Source: Niastella koreensis GR20-10
GTDB lineage: Bacteria; Bacteroidota; Bacteroidia; Chitinophagales; Chitinophagaceae
NCBI RefSeq assembly: GCF_000246855.1
Contig: NC_016609.1
Coordinates: forward strand, 806,001 to 870,000
Length of the DNA: 64,000 bases
Direction of reading: 5' to 3'
Program-made: the position numbers and the translations under genes
Notes under the pieces: model-generated
What the model was told of the DNA's origin: nothing
Database searches by the model: none
The model's input: the letters and a program-made list of their open reading frames with translations, nothing else
Part shown: positions 25,199 through 33,830 of the stretch, one piece after another
How positions within the stretch are numbered: the stretch's first letter is position 1
Layout of the letters: every line of letters starts with the position of its first letter

Positions 25199-26764
25199 AT
25201 GTTTAAAAAATTCACCCTATTGGCAGCCGGCTATCTGATGATAGTTCTGGTAAGTGCATGTTCATCATCAAAAAAAGCCACTAAAGCTGCTGATACCGCG
25301 CAACAACCGGCAACGCAACCGACATCCCAACAATCCCAGCCGCAGGCATCCCAAACATCATCCCAACCATCCCAAAAATCCCAGTTCCAGACTGAATTCC
25401 GGGCCGCCTGGGTAGCTACGGTGTCAAACATCAACTGGCCCAGTAAACGTGGATTAAGCACCGAAGAGCAACAACGGGAAGCCATTCAATTACTCGATTT
25501 TTTACAAGCACATAATTTCAATGCCGTGATCTTCCAGGTAAGGCCCCAGGCAGATGCTTTGTATCAAAGTAACCTGGAGCCCTGGTCGTATTTCCTTACC
25601 GGCAAACAAGGGAAAGCGCCGGAACCTTTTTACGATCCCCTGCAATTCTGGATAGAGGCGGCGCATGACCGTGGGCTGGAACTGCATGTTTGGTTGAATC
25701 CCTATCGCGCGCATTCCCCTGCCGGTGGTGAAGTAACCAGTACTTCGCTGGTGAAGAAGAAACCGGAGCTGGTGGTGAAGCTGAAAGACGGTCACTGGTG
25801 GTTCGATCCTTCCAGGAAAGGTACCCAGGAACATGCAACCGCAGTAGTAATGGACATTGTAAAACGCTATGATATAGATGGTGTGCATTTCGATGATTAT
25901 TTTTATCCCTATCCTTCCTATAACGGCAATGCCGATTTCCCCGATAGCGGCAGTTATAAAGAATATGTTGACAAAGGCGGCCAGCTTAGCCTGGGCGACT
26001 GGCGCCGCAACAGCGTGAATGTTTTTATTGAGAATTTATATAAAAGCATCAAGGCCGAAAAGCCTTATGTAAAGTTTGGGCTCAGTCCGTTTGGCACCTG
26101 GCGCCCCGGTTATCCTTCCATTGTGGAAGGGTTCGATCAGTACAATCAATTGTATGCTGACGCGCGCTTATGGTTGAACGAAGGCTGGGTAGATTATTTT
26201 ACGCCACAATTGTACTGGAAGATCAACAGCCCCACAGTAAGCTATCCGGTATTATTAGGCTGGTGGGCCGGTGAAAATAAAAAAGACCGGCATTTATGGC
26301 CCGGCATGAATGTAGGCCGTGATACCACGCAGGCCAATGCTACCGAGGTTATGAACCAGATCATGATCACGCGTGGCATGTTGCCAAAAAGCAGTGGTGA
26401 AGTGCATTGGAGCATTAGCTCGCTCACAAAAGATTCCAGCCTGGCAAAGGCCATTGTGGAAGGCCCTTACAAAAAACAGGCGCTGGTGCCCGCCACTCCC
26501 TGGCTGGATGCCACCCCGCCTGATTCACCACAGGTAACTTCTTCTATAGAAGGCGACTCACTAAAAATCAGCTGGACACACCCCAATGAACCCGATGTGT
26601 TTCATTATGTAGTGTATTACCAGTATGCCGGCAAATGGAATTACACCATCCTCAACAGACACGATAGAATGTTTACGCTGGCAAAAAGTAAGTTAACGGG
26701 AGTTGGAGTAACTGCAGTTGACCGTGTAGGTAACGAGAGCCAGTTGGTAAGTTTAAAGTTTTAA
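25199..26764 (+). CDS. GHL10-type glycoside hydrolase-like lipoprotein (family 10-like, DUF187)
   Basis: 521 residues from ATG 25199; a longer frame from 25142 would translate the repeat and is rejected. The signal ends LVSACSSSKK, a lipobox with Cys at about 21, so the protein is an outer-surface or periplasmic lipoprotein. A Gln/Ser/Pro-rich linker (about 30-60) leads to the GHL10 barrel (about 65-410): EFRAAWVATVSNINWPSKRG, FNAVIFQVRPQADALYQS, HDRGLELHVWLNPYRAHSP and YDIDGVHFDDYFYPYPSYNG. The last supplies the conserved Asp residues. A fibronectin-III-like domain ends the protein (about 440-521). Family members act on glycosaminoglycan-like or peptidoglycan-related glycans; the substrate is not defined. 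Confidence 0.9.
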   Translation: MFKKFTLLAAGYLMIVLVSACSSSKKATKAADTAQQPATQPTSQQSQPQASQTSSQPSQKSQFQTEFRAAWVATVSNINWPSKRGLSTEEQQREAIQLLDFLQAHNFNAVIFQVRPQADALYQSNLEPWSYFLTGKQGKAPEPFYDPLQFWIEAAHDRGLELHVWLNPYRAHSPAGGEVTSTSLVKKKPELVVKLKDGHWWFDPSRKGTQEHATAVVMDIVKRYDIDGVHFDDYFYPYPSYNGNADFPDSGSYKEYVDKGGQLSLGDWRRNSVNVFIENLYKSIKAEKPYVKFGLSPFGTWRPGYPSIVEGFDQYNQLYADARLWLNEGWVDYFTPQLYWKINSPTVSYPVLLGWWAGENKKDRHLWPGMNVGRDTTQANATEVMNQIMITRGMLPKSSGEVHWSISSLTKDSSLAKAIVEGPYKKQALVPATPWLDATPPDSPQVTSSIEGDSLKISWTHPNEPDVFHYVVYYQYAGKWNYTILNRHDRMFTLAKSKLTGVGVTAVDRVGNESQLVSLKF

Positions 26765-26892
26765 GTTCAAAGTTTTAAGTTCTTATGTTATTAGGTTTTG
26801 AACTCAATAACCTAATAACATAAGAACTTAAACTTAGCATCCCCCAAGCCCAAACTATTACGTAATACTTTCAACTTTGAATTTTAAACTAA
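26763..26892. repeat. Word-repeat hairpin (AGTTATTAGG family) between convergent genes
   Basis: Contains a perfect 22-bp inverted repeat, arms 26776-26797 and 26809-26830, around the 11-nt loop TTGAACTCAAT. Similar AAGTTTTAAGTTC words continue to both flanking stop codons, and the minus-strand gene's stop at 26895-26893 also reads into AGTT-type words. Suited to bidirectional termination, though no long T-run follows. Confidence 0.9.
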
Positions 26893-27522
26893 CTAGCTAA
26901 TCAACTCGTTGCCAGGTTGCCTTGAAGCTTCAATGTCCCTTAACTTGGTGATCAACTCAGTGCCCAATCCATCAACATGTTCTTCAATAAAGGAAGATAA
27001 ACGTGGATCGTTGGTCATAGCGAGGTAGCAGGCAACGTTATCGATGATCATTTCACCGTTGTTGTCTGCAAGGAGTTTATCGATGAACTTTTTATTGTCC
27101 TCGATGTGCAGGTTGGTGGCGATGTACTTATCTATTTTAAGAATGAGGTCGAGAAAGAAATCAACAGAGGAACCATAAATATTTTGTGTGCGGAAATCGT
27201 ATTTGGTAGGGCCGAAAATATATTCGTTGCGTCCGGTTTTATTAGCCTTGATCCATTTTTTTAATTTTTTGGAACCCACGTAAGGCAATATCTCAAGGCC
27301 AACGCTGCTGCCGGCCATATTGCTTCTGGAGCTCCAGAAGTTGATCTCTACAAAAAGATCCTTCGATTCAATTTTTACTTTAGGACGGCTCTTCGTATAC
27401 TTATAACCTTTCTGTTGATAATAAAATCCTATAGCCTGACAAAAGGCATCAAAGATCTCAGCGGGTGGAGTATGTTCGCTTTGATTGGTGAGGATACTAT
27501 CTTCAGTCCAGAATGTTGTCAT
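26893..27522 (-). CDS. Hypothetical cytoplasmic protein
   Basis: 209 residues with no signal peptide or membrane segment. I do not recognise the family. The protein has an N-terminal alpha/beta part (KGYKYTKSRPKVKIESKDLF, FVEINFWSSRSN) and a helical C-terminus (FLDLILKIDKYIATNLH to the end). The layout loosely resembles small DUF4304-type proteins, but I would not assign it. Codon use looks like that of its neighbours. It is convergent with the GHL10 gene across a repeat hairpin, and its upstream side is the 594-bp gap that holds the candidate small RNA. Confidence 0.65.
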   Translation of the reverse strand: MTTFWTEDSILTNQSEHTPPAEIFDAFCQAIGFYYQQKGYKYTKSRPKVKIESKDLFVEINFWSSRSNMAGSSVGLEILPYVGSKKLKKWIKANKTGRNEYIFGPTKYDFRTQNIYGSSVDFFLDLILKIDKYIATNLHIEDNKKFIDKLLADNNGEMIIDNVACYLAMTNDPRLSSFIEEHVDGLGTELITKLRDIEASRQPGNELIS

Positions 27523-27784
27523 AAAATTTTGCCAAAACCAAATGGATTTTGCCAGTAATTTACCAATAATTTGGTCTCTAATTGTGCAAATAACGATTTA
27601 AACGGGCGGTTGGTTGACAAGAAAATACAATTTAGTGTAGATTAAGCAGATACAAATTAAAGAAGTATCGGGATATTGATTAGAATCATTGAAATGATAA
27701 GTGTTTTTTTGAATATTAAGCAATGACCGCCGTCATTGTTTTAACTTTTTTTAAGTTGTAAATTCACAGTAGAATTACCAGATG

Positions 27785-28009
27785 GAGATCCGTTAAGAAC
27801 GGTGATAGTAAAACTGTTACGGTATTGTTGTAAATAGAGGCAAGAACGGGACAGAAACTAACTGCCGGAAAATACAGAATAAATCTGTTATCTTAACGCG
27901 AGAACCTGATTGGTTAAGCAAACGCTGATAGCATAATAGGTTTTAATTAACTACAAGCTACCAACGTTTTATTAAAGCGATCAGCCAGCCGGCTGATCGC
28001 TTTTTTTAT
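27785..28009 (+). ncRNA. Candidate structured small RNA with own terminator
   Basis: In the 594-bp gap 27523-28116 there is no supported ORF, yet a strong plus-strand terminator ends it. Upstream, CGTTAAGA (27791-27798) pairs with TCTTAACG (27891-27898) to close a region of about 108 nt. That region contains a smaller hairpin ACAGA-ATAAA-TCTGT (27874-27888). This size and long-hairpin layout could fit a 6S-like RNA, but no sequence match was tested. The 5' end is not known. Confidence 0.35.
27974..28007 (+). terminator. Strong rho-independent terminator on the plus strand without an upstream gene
   Basis: Stem AAAGCGATCAGCC (27974-27986) / GGCTGATCGCTTT (27991-28003), loop AGCC, then seven T. 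The nearest upstream gene is on the opposite strand, so this hairpin must serve an unannotated plus-strand transcript. Confidence 0.88.
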
Positions 28010-28014
28010 GAATA

Positions 28015-28121
28015 TAGTGAGTTGTGAATAGTGAGTAGTGAGTGGGTTCGCTAAAGTTCAGTTGTCCTAAAAATCGGAAACCGACTCACTACTGACTACT
28101 CACTACTGACTACTCACTATT
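28015..28121. repeat. Word-repeat hairpin (GTGAGTA family) at the treS-mak 3' end
   Basis: Arms GTGAGTT GTGAATA GTGAGTA GTGAGTG (about 28017-28044) and ACTCACT ACTGACT ACTCACT ACTGACT ACTCACT (28084-28119). The stop codon of the minus-strand TreS gene (28119-28117, TAG) is part of a TAGTGAG word. Confidence 0.9.
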
Positions 28122-31100
28122 TAATAATCATCCTGATCGTTCTCATCGGCATAATGATAGAATGCAATCCATCATTCAATGAATGGTTCAATTCGAGCAA
28201 TGATTTTTCCAGTAAATAAGTTTGCAGCATTACCCTGAAATCGGCATTGTCTGGCGGAACAAACTTGCTGCCTTTTACTGTGTCAAGATAGGCTTTCATA
28301 AAAAAGCCACCCATATAATGCGCCCACAAACGAAGGAATGGAACGTATTTGGGCATATTGTCTTTAAGAATATGATGGTTTGCATGAAACCCTTCAAATA
28401 CTACATTATGAAAAGATCGTAACATAGTTGCCACATCAATTAATGGCGAGCGCTTCAATCTTCTTTCGCTGTAGGGCCTGAGGGGATCGCCGCCATATCC
28501 TTTTATGGCAATATCCTTTCCCGTAAATAATATCTGGCTCAGGTTATAAAAACCATGGATGCGGATCTTCAATACATCCAGTTTTTTATCGTAGATCTTT
28601 TTAAAGACTTTTAATACCTCATCGCGGTGCTTCAATAATTCTTCCGCTTCGGGCTGCAGGTCACCGGGCAGCCGGGAAATATTTCTTTTCAGGTTTTGAA
28701 AAACTTCGCGTACCAGCGATACCATGGCCGAATACAACGACCGCTGATAATGCAGCGAGAATTCTTCAGGTCTGAAATCTTTCAGGTGAGTGCCCGATGC
28801 CAGCGCCAGGTGCATTTCGCCGGTACGCATCCCTATCAATCGCGCCTGTTCTGCCGCGCGGCTGCCCAGCAGGTCCTTTAATTCGGGTGATAATTGTTCA
28901 AAAGGCACCGGATCGGCAAGATTGCCTTTTGACTCAAAGGAAGGCAGGCTGTCCTGTTTCATCGCCAGAATCCTTTCAATATAATTATAAACGCGTTCCT
29001 GCATATAGCTGTAGCCGTTACCATGGTTCTCTATCATCACTTGTAACATGCCGGTGGTGATCGTACCTTTGTCTGTCATCCATTCTATGGCGCCCAGGAA
29101 GGGGGGCACATATTTGAATTTTGCGTATTCACTAAGGAAATGAGTTATTTCTGCATCGGGATTGATGTAATAGTCAACCCGCCGGTAGATAGTTAAAAAG
29201 AAACTGTTATCATAGGTAATGGCGATCTGGTAACGGTTACCCTCAAATATTTTTGGCTTTATGTCATCATGCTGGGCTACGTATGTACTCAGGGCGCCAT
29301 TGTTATAGAATTTTATCTGGATATTTTCTTTGAAGACCATTGTTTGATTTTGCAGGAGGTTTTTGAAAAGCCATTGTTGAAAGGTAGTAACATACAAGGC
29401 ATCGCATAAAATTCCTTCCTGCCCTTTCACGTGCATATGGGCAATAACGGAATGCGGAAAACTGTCGGTTAGTTTTTTAGCCACTGCATTCTGAACAAAA
29501 GTGACTATTAGCCGGTACAGTTCCGGTAACCCGCTTTCGTAGGTTACCTCAACCAATAACAGCGACGCTTCAGGTGAAGAGGGAACGTTGCCCTGCTGAA
29601 TGATCTCCACATTGTGGATGGCCCGCGCCCTGCCGGTAAACCACCTGGATTGTTTGAGGTAGGCCGGTAAAATGTCATTCTCCAGTTCTGCCTGGTAATC
29701 TTTATTTACAATGTCTTTAAACTCGTTTATCTGGATTAACGGGATCGACTTTTTTTCATCAAAATCCGGATGTGCTTTTTCCAGGGAGAACCACAGACAG
29801 GTATGTGGCGCCAGCGTAAAGAAATAAGTTTCTGCTTTACCAATGGCCGGAAACTTATTCCGGCTCATCAGCTCTATCAGGGCAAAACCTTTATATCCTT
29901 CCAGCGGCACTTCTGCCACCTGGGCAAACTTGGAGAGGTTTACTACAATTAACAATGTTTCATCCTCATACTTCCGCAAAAAGGCAAGCACTTTCGGATT
30001 GTCAACATTCAGAAAGGTAAGATCGCCCCGGCCAAATGCTTTGTGTTTTTTACGCATGTTTATCATGCGTTTCATAAACCAGAACAGTGACGAGGTATTG
30101 CGGCGCTGCATTTCCACATTCACCGATTCGTAATGGTATTCCGGGTCAAGGATCAGCGGCAGATACAGTTGGTGCGGATTGGCATGCGAGAACCCTGCAT
30201 TGCGGTCGGGCGACCATTGCATGGGGGTGCGAACGCCATCGCGATCGCCCAGGTAATAGTTATCGCCCATGCCAATTTCATCGCCATAATAGATCACCGG
30301 GGTGCCGGGCAGTGCGAACAGCAATGTGTTGAGCAATTCAATTTTTTCGCGGTTGTTTTCCATTAAAGGCGCCAGCCGGTGCCGGATGCCGAGGTTAATG
30401 CGGGCCTTGGGATCCTTAGCATACACTTTATACATATAGTCCCGCTCTTCATCGGTAACCATTTCCAACGTAAGCTCATCATGGTTGCGCAGGAAGATGG
30501 CCCACTGACAGGTGGGTGGAATGGCGGGCGTTTGATCGAAAATATCGGTGATGGGGTAGCGGTCTTCCATTTGTAATGCCATAAACATGCGCGGCATTAC
30601 CGGGAAGTGATAGTTCATGTGACATTCATCGCCATCGCCAAAATAAGAGGCGGAATCTTCCGGCCACATATTGGCCTCTGCCAGCAAAACGGTGCCGGGA
30701 AATTTGGCATCCACATGTGCCCGTAACCGTTTCAGGAAGGCATGCGTTTCGGGCAGGTTCTCCCCATTGGTGCCTTCCCGCTCGTACAAATAAGGAACTG
30801 CATCCAGGCGAAAACCATCCACCCCCATATTACACCAGAAATCGATCATGTTGAACACTTCCTGTTGCACCAGCGGATTGTCGTAATTCAGATCGGGCTG
30901 GTGATGAAAAAAGCGATGCCAGTAATATTGTTCCGCCAGGGGGTCCCAGGTCCAGTTGGAGGCCTCGAAGTCCTGGAAAATGATGCGCACGTCTTTATAT
31001 TGGGAAGGATCATCTGTCCAAACATAATAATCTCTTTCAGGCGAGCCCTTGGGGGCCGAACGCGCCCTTTGAAACCACGGGTGCTGGTCGGAGGTGTGGT

Positions 31101-31440
31101 TGATGACCAGTTCGGTAATAATCTTCAGGTTGCGCTGGTGGGCTTCGTGCAACAGCGTTTTTAGCTGGGTAATATTCCCATACGATTGGTTAATGTTATA
31201 ATAATCGGCAATATCGTACCCATCGTCGCGCAGGGGGGAAGGGTAAAACGGCAGTAACCAGATTGCATTTACCCCTAATTCCTGCAAATAATCCAATTTT
31301 TGCATCAGGCCGCCAAAATCACCAATGCCATCCCCATTGCTGTCACAAAACGCTTTGATGTGCAGCTCGTAAATAATGGCGTCTTTATACCAATGCAATT
31401 TTTCGTTGAAAGCTTGTTTTGTAGGTTCCATGTTCGCCAA
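28117..31440 (-). CDS. treS: Trehalose synthase (maltose alpha-D-glucosyltransferase) fused to a maltokinase-like domain
   Basis: 1107 residues, cytoplasmic. The N-terminal GH13_16 TreS domain (about 12-555) interconverts maltose and trehalose; GDGIGDFGGLMQKLDYLQEL, nucleophile Asp213 in GFRLDAVPYL, acid/base Glu255 in LLAEANMWPED and Asp321 in LRNHDELTL are all present. The C-terminal half (about 590-1107) has the maltokinase layout, ending ERRLKRSPLIDVATMLRSF. Its catalytic loops are altered, however: the usual HGDYHLGQ reads HGFYNLSQ (962-969), and the metal-binding DFEGEP reads GYGGDP (981-986). The kinase is therefore probably inactive, while TreS looks intact. The gene stands alone, with no GlgE or GlgB beside it. 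Its stop codon lies inside a GTGAGTA-type repeat. Confidence 0.92.
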   Translation of the reverse strand: MANMEPTKQAFNEKLHWYKDAIIYELHIKAFCDSNGDGIGDFGGLMQKLDYLQELGVNAIWLLPFYPSPLRDDGYDIADYYNINQSYGNITQLKTLLHEAHQRNLKIITELVINHTSDQHPWFQRARSAPKGSPERDYYVWTDDPSQYKDVRIIFQDFEASNWTWDPLAEQYYWHRFFHHQPDLNYDNPLVQQEVFNMIDFWCNMGVDGFRLDAVPYLYEREGTNGENLPETHAFLKRLRAHVDAKFPGTVLLAEANMWPEDSASYFGDGDECHMNYHFPVMPRMFMALQMEDRYPITDIFDQTPAIPPTCQWAIFLRNHDELTLEMVTDEERDYMYKVYAKDPKARINLGIRHRLAPLMENNREKIELLNTLLFALPGTPVIYYGDEIGMGDNYYLGDRDGVRTPMQWSPDRNAGFSHANPHQLYLPLILDPEYHYESVNVEMQRRNTSSLFWFMKRMINMRKKHKAFGRGDLTFLNVDNPKVLAFLRKYEDETLLIVVNLSKFAQVAEVPLEGYKGFALIELMSRNKFPAIGKAETYFFTLAPHTCLWFSLEKAHPDFDEKKSIPLIQINEFKDIVNKDYQAELENDILPAYLKQSRWFTGRARAIHNVEIIQQGNVPSSPEASLLLVEVTYESGLPELYRLIVTFVQNAVAKKLTDSFPHSVIAHMHVKGQEGILCDALYVTTFQQWLFKNLLQNQTMVFKENIQIKFYNNGALSTYVAQHDDIKPKIFEGNRYQIAITYDNSFFLTIYRRVDYYINPDAEITHFLSEYAKFKYVPPFLGAIEWMTDKGTITTGMLQVMIENHGNGYSYMQERVYNYIERILAMKQDSLPSFESKGNLADPVPFEQLSPELKDLLGSRAAEQARLIGMRTGEMHLALASGTHLKDFRPEEFSLHYQRSLYSAMVSLVREVFQNLKRNISRLPGDLQPEAEELLKHRDEVLKVFKKIYDKKLDVLKIRIHGFYNLSQILFTGKDIAIKGYGGDPLRPYSERRLKRSPLIDVATMLRSFHNVVFEGFHANHHILKDNMPKYVPFLRLWAHYMGGFFMKAYLDTVKGSKFVPPDNADFRVMLQTYLLEKSLLELNHSLNDGLHSIIMPMRTIRMIIK

Positions 31441-31753
31441 TTATGTATCTGATAATCACATAATTTTTATGCCAGAAGGTTAGCTGGAGATAATTATTAA
31501 CATTTCCCCCCTTCAGCCAGCTGGCGGAGCCGGGGAGGCCGGCACTGAATTGAGATGTGTCTAAAAGGACGTCATTAAATTGATTATTATCAATTGTCTG
31601 TTTGATTTGCACCGTTTATGCCTAAAAGTTGTAAATTAGCTACAGCCTTTACAATTCAGGTATCGGTAGAGGTTGTATTCATCAGGTTCTGGCAGGCATT
31701 CTGATTAGTAAGCGTAAGCCGTTATTGGCAAAAACATAAACGTACACCTCAGT
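31441..31753. other. Intergenic region between divergent genes
   Basis: 313 bp between the TreS start and a plus-strand hypothetical gene. It must hold both promoters, but I see no exact TAnnTTTG box. GCCAGCTGGCGGAG at 31516-31529, built on the palindrome CCAGCTGG, recurs exactly at 61891-61904. Confidence 0.5.
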
Positions 31754-32092
31754 ATGACCGCACCCATTACGCGTGTTCGCTTACAGGAGCTTCCGTGTTT
31801 TAGTACAATTCCCAAGGCTACAAAGGCATTTTTTAAACAATGGCATATTTACACCATTGATATTACCCGCATCTTATCGCTCCCTTATGCCGAAGCCCGG
31901 CAGGAAATGTCATCCCTACGCAGTCTATATGGTAAATCAAAAAAAGAAGCAATCACTGTAGATGAGTTCTGTGCGCATACCGGTATCAGTAAAAAAATTG
32001 TAAGAATGCACCTTATTGAACGGCTATTGGAAGGGGAACTTAAAAAACAAGTTGGTAAAGCGAACCGGCAGAGGGCAGAGGGCTCCCGATAG
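31754..32092 (+). CDS. Small hypothetical protein with helix-turn-helix-like C-terminal half
   Basis: 112 residues, no signal. Residues 35-65 (DITRILSLPYAEARQEMSSL and YGKSKKEAITVDEF) and 65-90 (CAHTGISKKIVRMHLIERL) resemble a short helix-turn-helix unit of the excisionase or MerR-like kind seen in small Bacteroidota proteins, but I cannot name the family. The last 10 codons run through a GGCAGAG word repeat, and the stop lies inside the palindrome at 32084-32101, so the C-terminus has been rewritten by repeat sequence. Possibly a DNA-binding accessory protein; this is inference. Confidence 0.6.
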   Translation: MTAPITRVRLQELPCFSTIPKATKAFFKQWHIYTIDITRILSLPYAEARQEMSSLRSLYGKSKKEAITVDEFCAHTGISKKIVRMHLIERLLEGELKKQVGKANRQRAEGSR

Positions 32093-32101
32093 CTATCGGG
32101 A
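32066..32101. repeat. GGCAGAG words and an 18-bp perfect palindrome
   Basis: GGCAGAG GGCAGAG GGC (32067-32083) runs into the perfect palindrome TCCCGATAGCTATCGGGA (32084-32101). The region is translated as the C-terminus of the hypothetical gene ending at 32092. Confidence 0.85.
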
Positions 32102-32123
32102 TTCAGAAATTTGCCTTTATCAA

Positions 32124-32612
32124 CTATCTCCTCATATACTTCCCAACCAGCTCCCCATAAGCCAAAATATGCCCATCCATCGCCCTTTCTAAATCCTTCC
32201 TGTCGGTTCTGGGAGTAAGTGTCAATTGTACATCCAAAGCGTACACTTTAAAAAAGTAGCGGTGAACGCCGTAAGGCGGACAGGGCCCGCCATACCGGTT
32301 CTCCCTGAAGTCGTTGATTCCCTGTTCTTTAAACAGGGTGTCCTCTTTTATATGGTGCGCCACCGGCATATTCCAGGCCAGCCAGTGCACCCAGGGCCTG
32401 ATGGGCGCATCGGGATCCTCCATTATCAGCGCCAGACTTTTTGTAACTGCAGGAATATCAACAATATCCAACGGGGGATTCACATTGGCGCCGTCACAGG
32501 TAAACCGGGAAGGAATAAACCCGTTGGTTTCAAACTCCGGGCTTGAAATATGTAAAGTGCTTACATCGCGAAAGGTAGATCTGGTTGTGATTTGCAAAGG
32601 AGATATTTTCAT
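32124..32612 (-). CDS. YbhB/YbcL family PEBP (Raf kinase inhibitor-like) protein
   Basis: 162 residues from ATG 32612-32610; the longer frame to 32639 needs a TTG start. Phosphatidylethanolamine-binding-protein fold with family motifs IPSRFTCDGANVNPPLDI (about 34), LALIMEDPDAP (about 58), WVHWLAWNMP (about 73) and YGGPCPPYGVHRYFFKVYAL (about 106). These include the conserved Asp-Pro-Asp-Ala-Pro and Gly-Pro-x-x-Pro-x-Gly-x-His of the ligand pocket. No signal peptide, so cytoplasmic. The biochemical role of bacterial PEBP proteins is not settled. Confidence 0.92.
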   Translation of the reverse strand: MKISPLQITTRSTFRDVSTLHISSPEFETNGFIPSRFTCDGANVNPPLDIVDIPAVTKSLALIMEDPDAPIRPWVHWLAWNMPVAHHIKEDTLFKEQGINDFRENRYGGPCPPYGVHRYFFKVYALDVQLTLTPRTDRKDLERAMDGHILAYGELVGKYMRR

Positions 32613-33011
32613 GGCTATACTTTTGATATAGTTGGTCAAACGTCACCGCGTCGGTTTCTTTTTGGGTCCTTTTATCAAATATATCATGACCAGCAAACTT
32701 TAACAATGACCATCATCACAACTTTAATGTGATTGCCGTTAAAGGTGAGTGGGTATTCCTTTGCTGCAAATCAGTTAGCTATAACAATTTTAAGGAGGTC
32801 ACTCAATATCTGTTTCAACTCTATCGTTATATTACTGCACGATCCCACCATTAAACTTCCCTAAAGCCCCTATGTCATACATAGTAATGATTAGAGGCTG
32901 GTATATTAACCAGTAACAACATCGATTACAGGCTTATATACTTGTATTCCGCTGACCGTTCGTTGTAATATTGTAATGTGGTTTTCATCCTTCAATTAAA
33001 AATCACTGTTT
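32613..33011. other. Intergenic region, nothing recognised
   Basis: 399 bp between the divergent PEBP gene and the plus-strand hypothetical gene at 33012. It is AT-rich near 32730-32860. I see no ORF, strong hairpin or word repeat; it presumably holds both promoters. Confidence 0.5.
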
Positions 33012-33737
33012 ATGTCCAGCTATCCTTTCAACAGCAGCTTCACCAAACAATTCAGGCAGGAACAACCTGTTACTTTCTGCGCTGAAGAAAAACCCTACGA
33101 GCAGATCGTTATCAGCCCCTACAACCGGATGAGTGATGCAGAAATGAATGTGCTGGGCAGCGCCCTTAACGAACAAATGTTCGATAATGATATTATCGAT
33201 CGCCTGTTGGCAAAGCTTACCCAAAAAGACAGCATGGACGCGCAACGCCTGTTAGCTTTTATCAAAGAAATACAACACGAGTGCACCAGCCATGCCAGCG
33301 CCGAACCTTTTACTGCCCAATATTATAAACACCTGCTTGAATTACTGGGATCGTTCCTTGAGTTGGTAAATGAGTATGATACCAATGGCCGGGAATTATT
33401 GCTCGGCAATTTAAACGCCTGTTATTTTGATGAAACCAGCTTTGCCGTTAACCAGTCGGTAGACAGTGAAGAAGTGGCCACCATGCACAGTATTATTGAA
33501 GACTTCCTGTTCCAGGTGGGAGAATTTTATCAATACTTTCATCTGTTGCTGCAAAAAGAAACCGAGCAGGAAAACAGCAAGAGCCGGGTACAGGTTATCT
33601 CGCACATCGCGTATTACCTCGATACCCTGATCACCTGCACCGAAAAGATGATCATCAATATGGAAGGCACCCTGGATATGTTATTGGAGTGGGAAACTTC
33701 GTTACAAAACAGAGAATCTCAGAGCCTGTTTAATTAG
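33012..33737 (+). CDS. Hypothetical protein, mostly helical
   Basis: 241 residues without signal peptide or membrane helix. After a 45-residue N-terminal part, the rest is predicted almost all alpha-helical, acidic and Leu-rich (for example FTAQYYKHLLELLGSFLELV and DFLFQVGEFYQYFHLLLQKE). This might be a helical bundle. I do not recognise a domain. It is convergent with the molybdoenzyme gene across a word-repeat hairpin and has 399 bp of upstream non-coding DNA. Codon use and the continuous frame support it as a real gene. Confidence 0.7.
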   Translation: MSSYPFNSSFTKQFRQEQPVTFCAEEKPYEQIVISPYNRMSDAEMNVLGSALNEQMFDNDIIDRLLAKLTQKDSMDAQRLLAFIKEIQHECTSHASAEPFTAQYYKHLLELLGSFLELVNEYDTNGRELLLGNLNACYFDETSFAVNQSVDSEEVATMHSIIEDFLFQVGEFYQYFHLLLQKETEQENSKSRVQVISHIAYYLDTLITCTEKMIINMEGTLDMLLEWETSLQNRESQSLFN

Positions 33738-33750
33738 TTCCTGATGGAAT

Positions 33751-33830
33751 AGTTATTAGGTTATTAAGTTCTTAGGTTCCTGAGTTCAAAACTTAATAAC
33801 CTACCAACCTAATAACCTACGAACTAACTA
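33751..33830. repeat. Word-repeat hairpin (AGTTATTAGG family) between convergent genes
   Basis: Left arm AGTTATT AGGTTATT AAGTTCTT AGGTTCC (33751-33780), right arm ACTTAATAACC to ACCTACGAACTAACTAACC (33790-33833). The molybdoenzyme stop TAG (33826-33824) is part of a TAGTTCGTAGG word on the minus strand. Confidence 0.88.
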
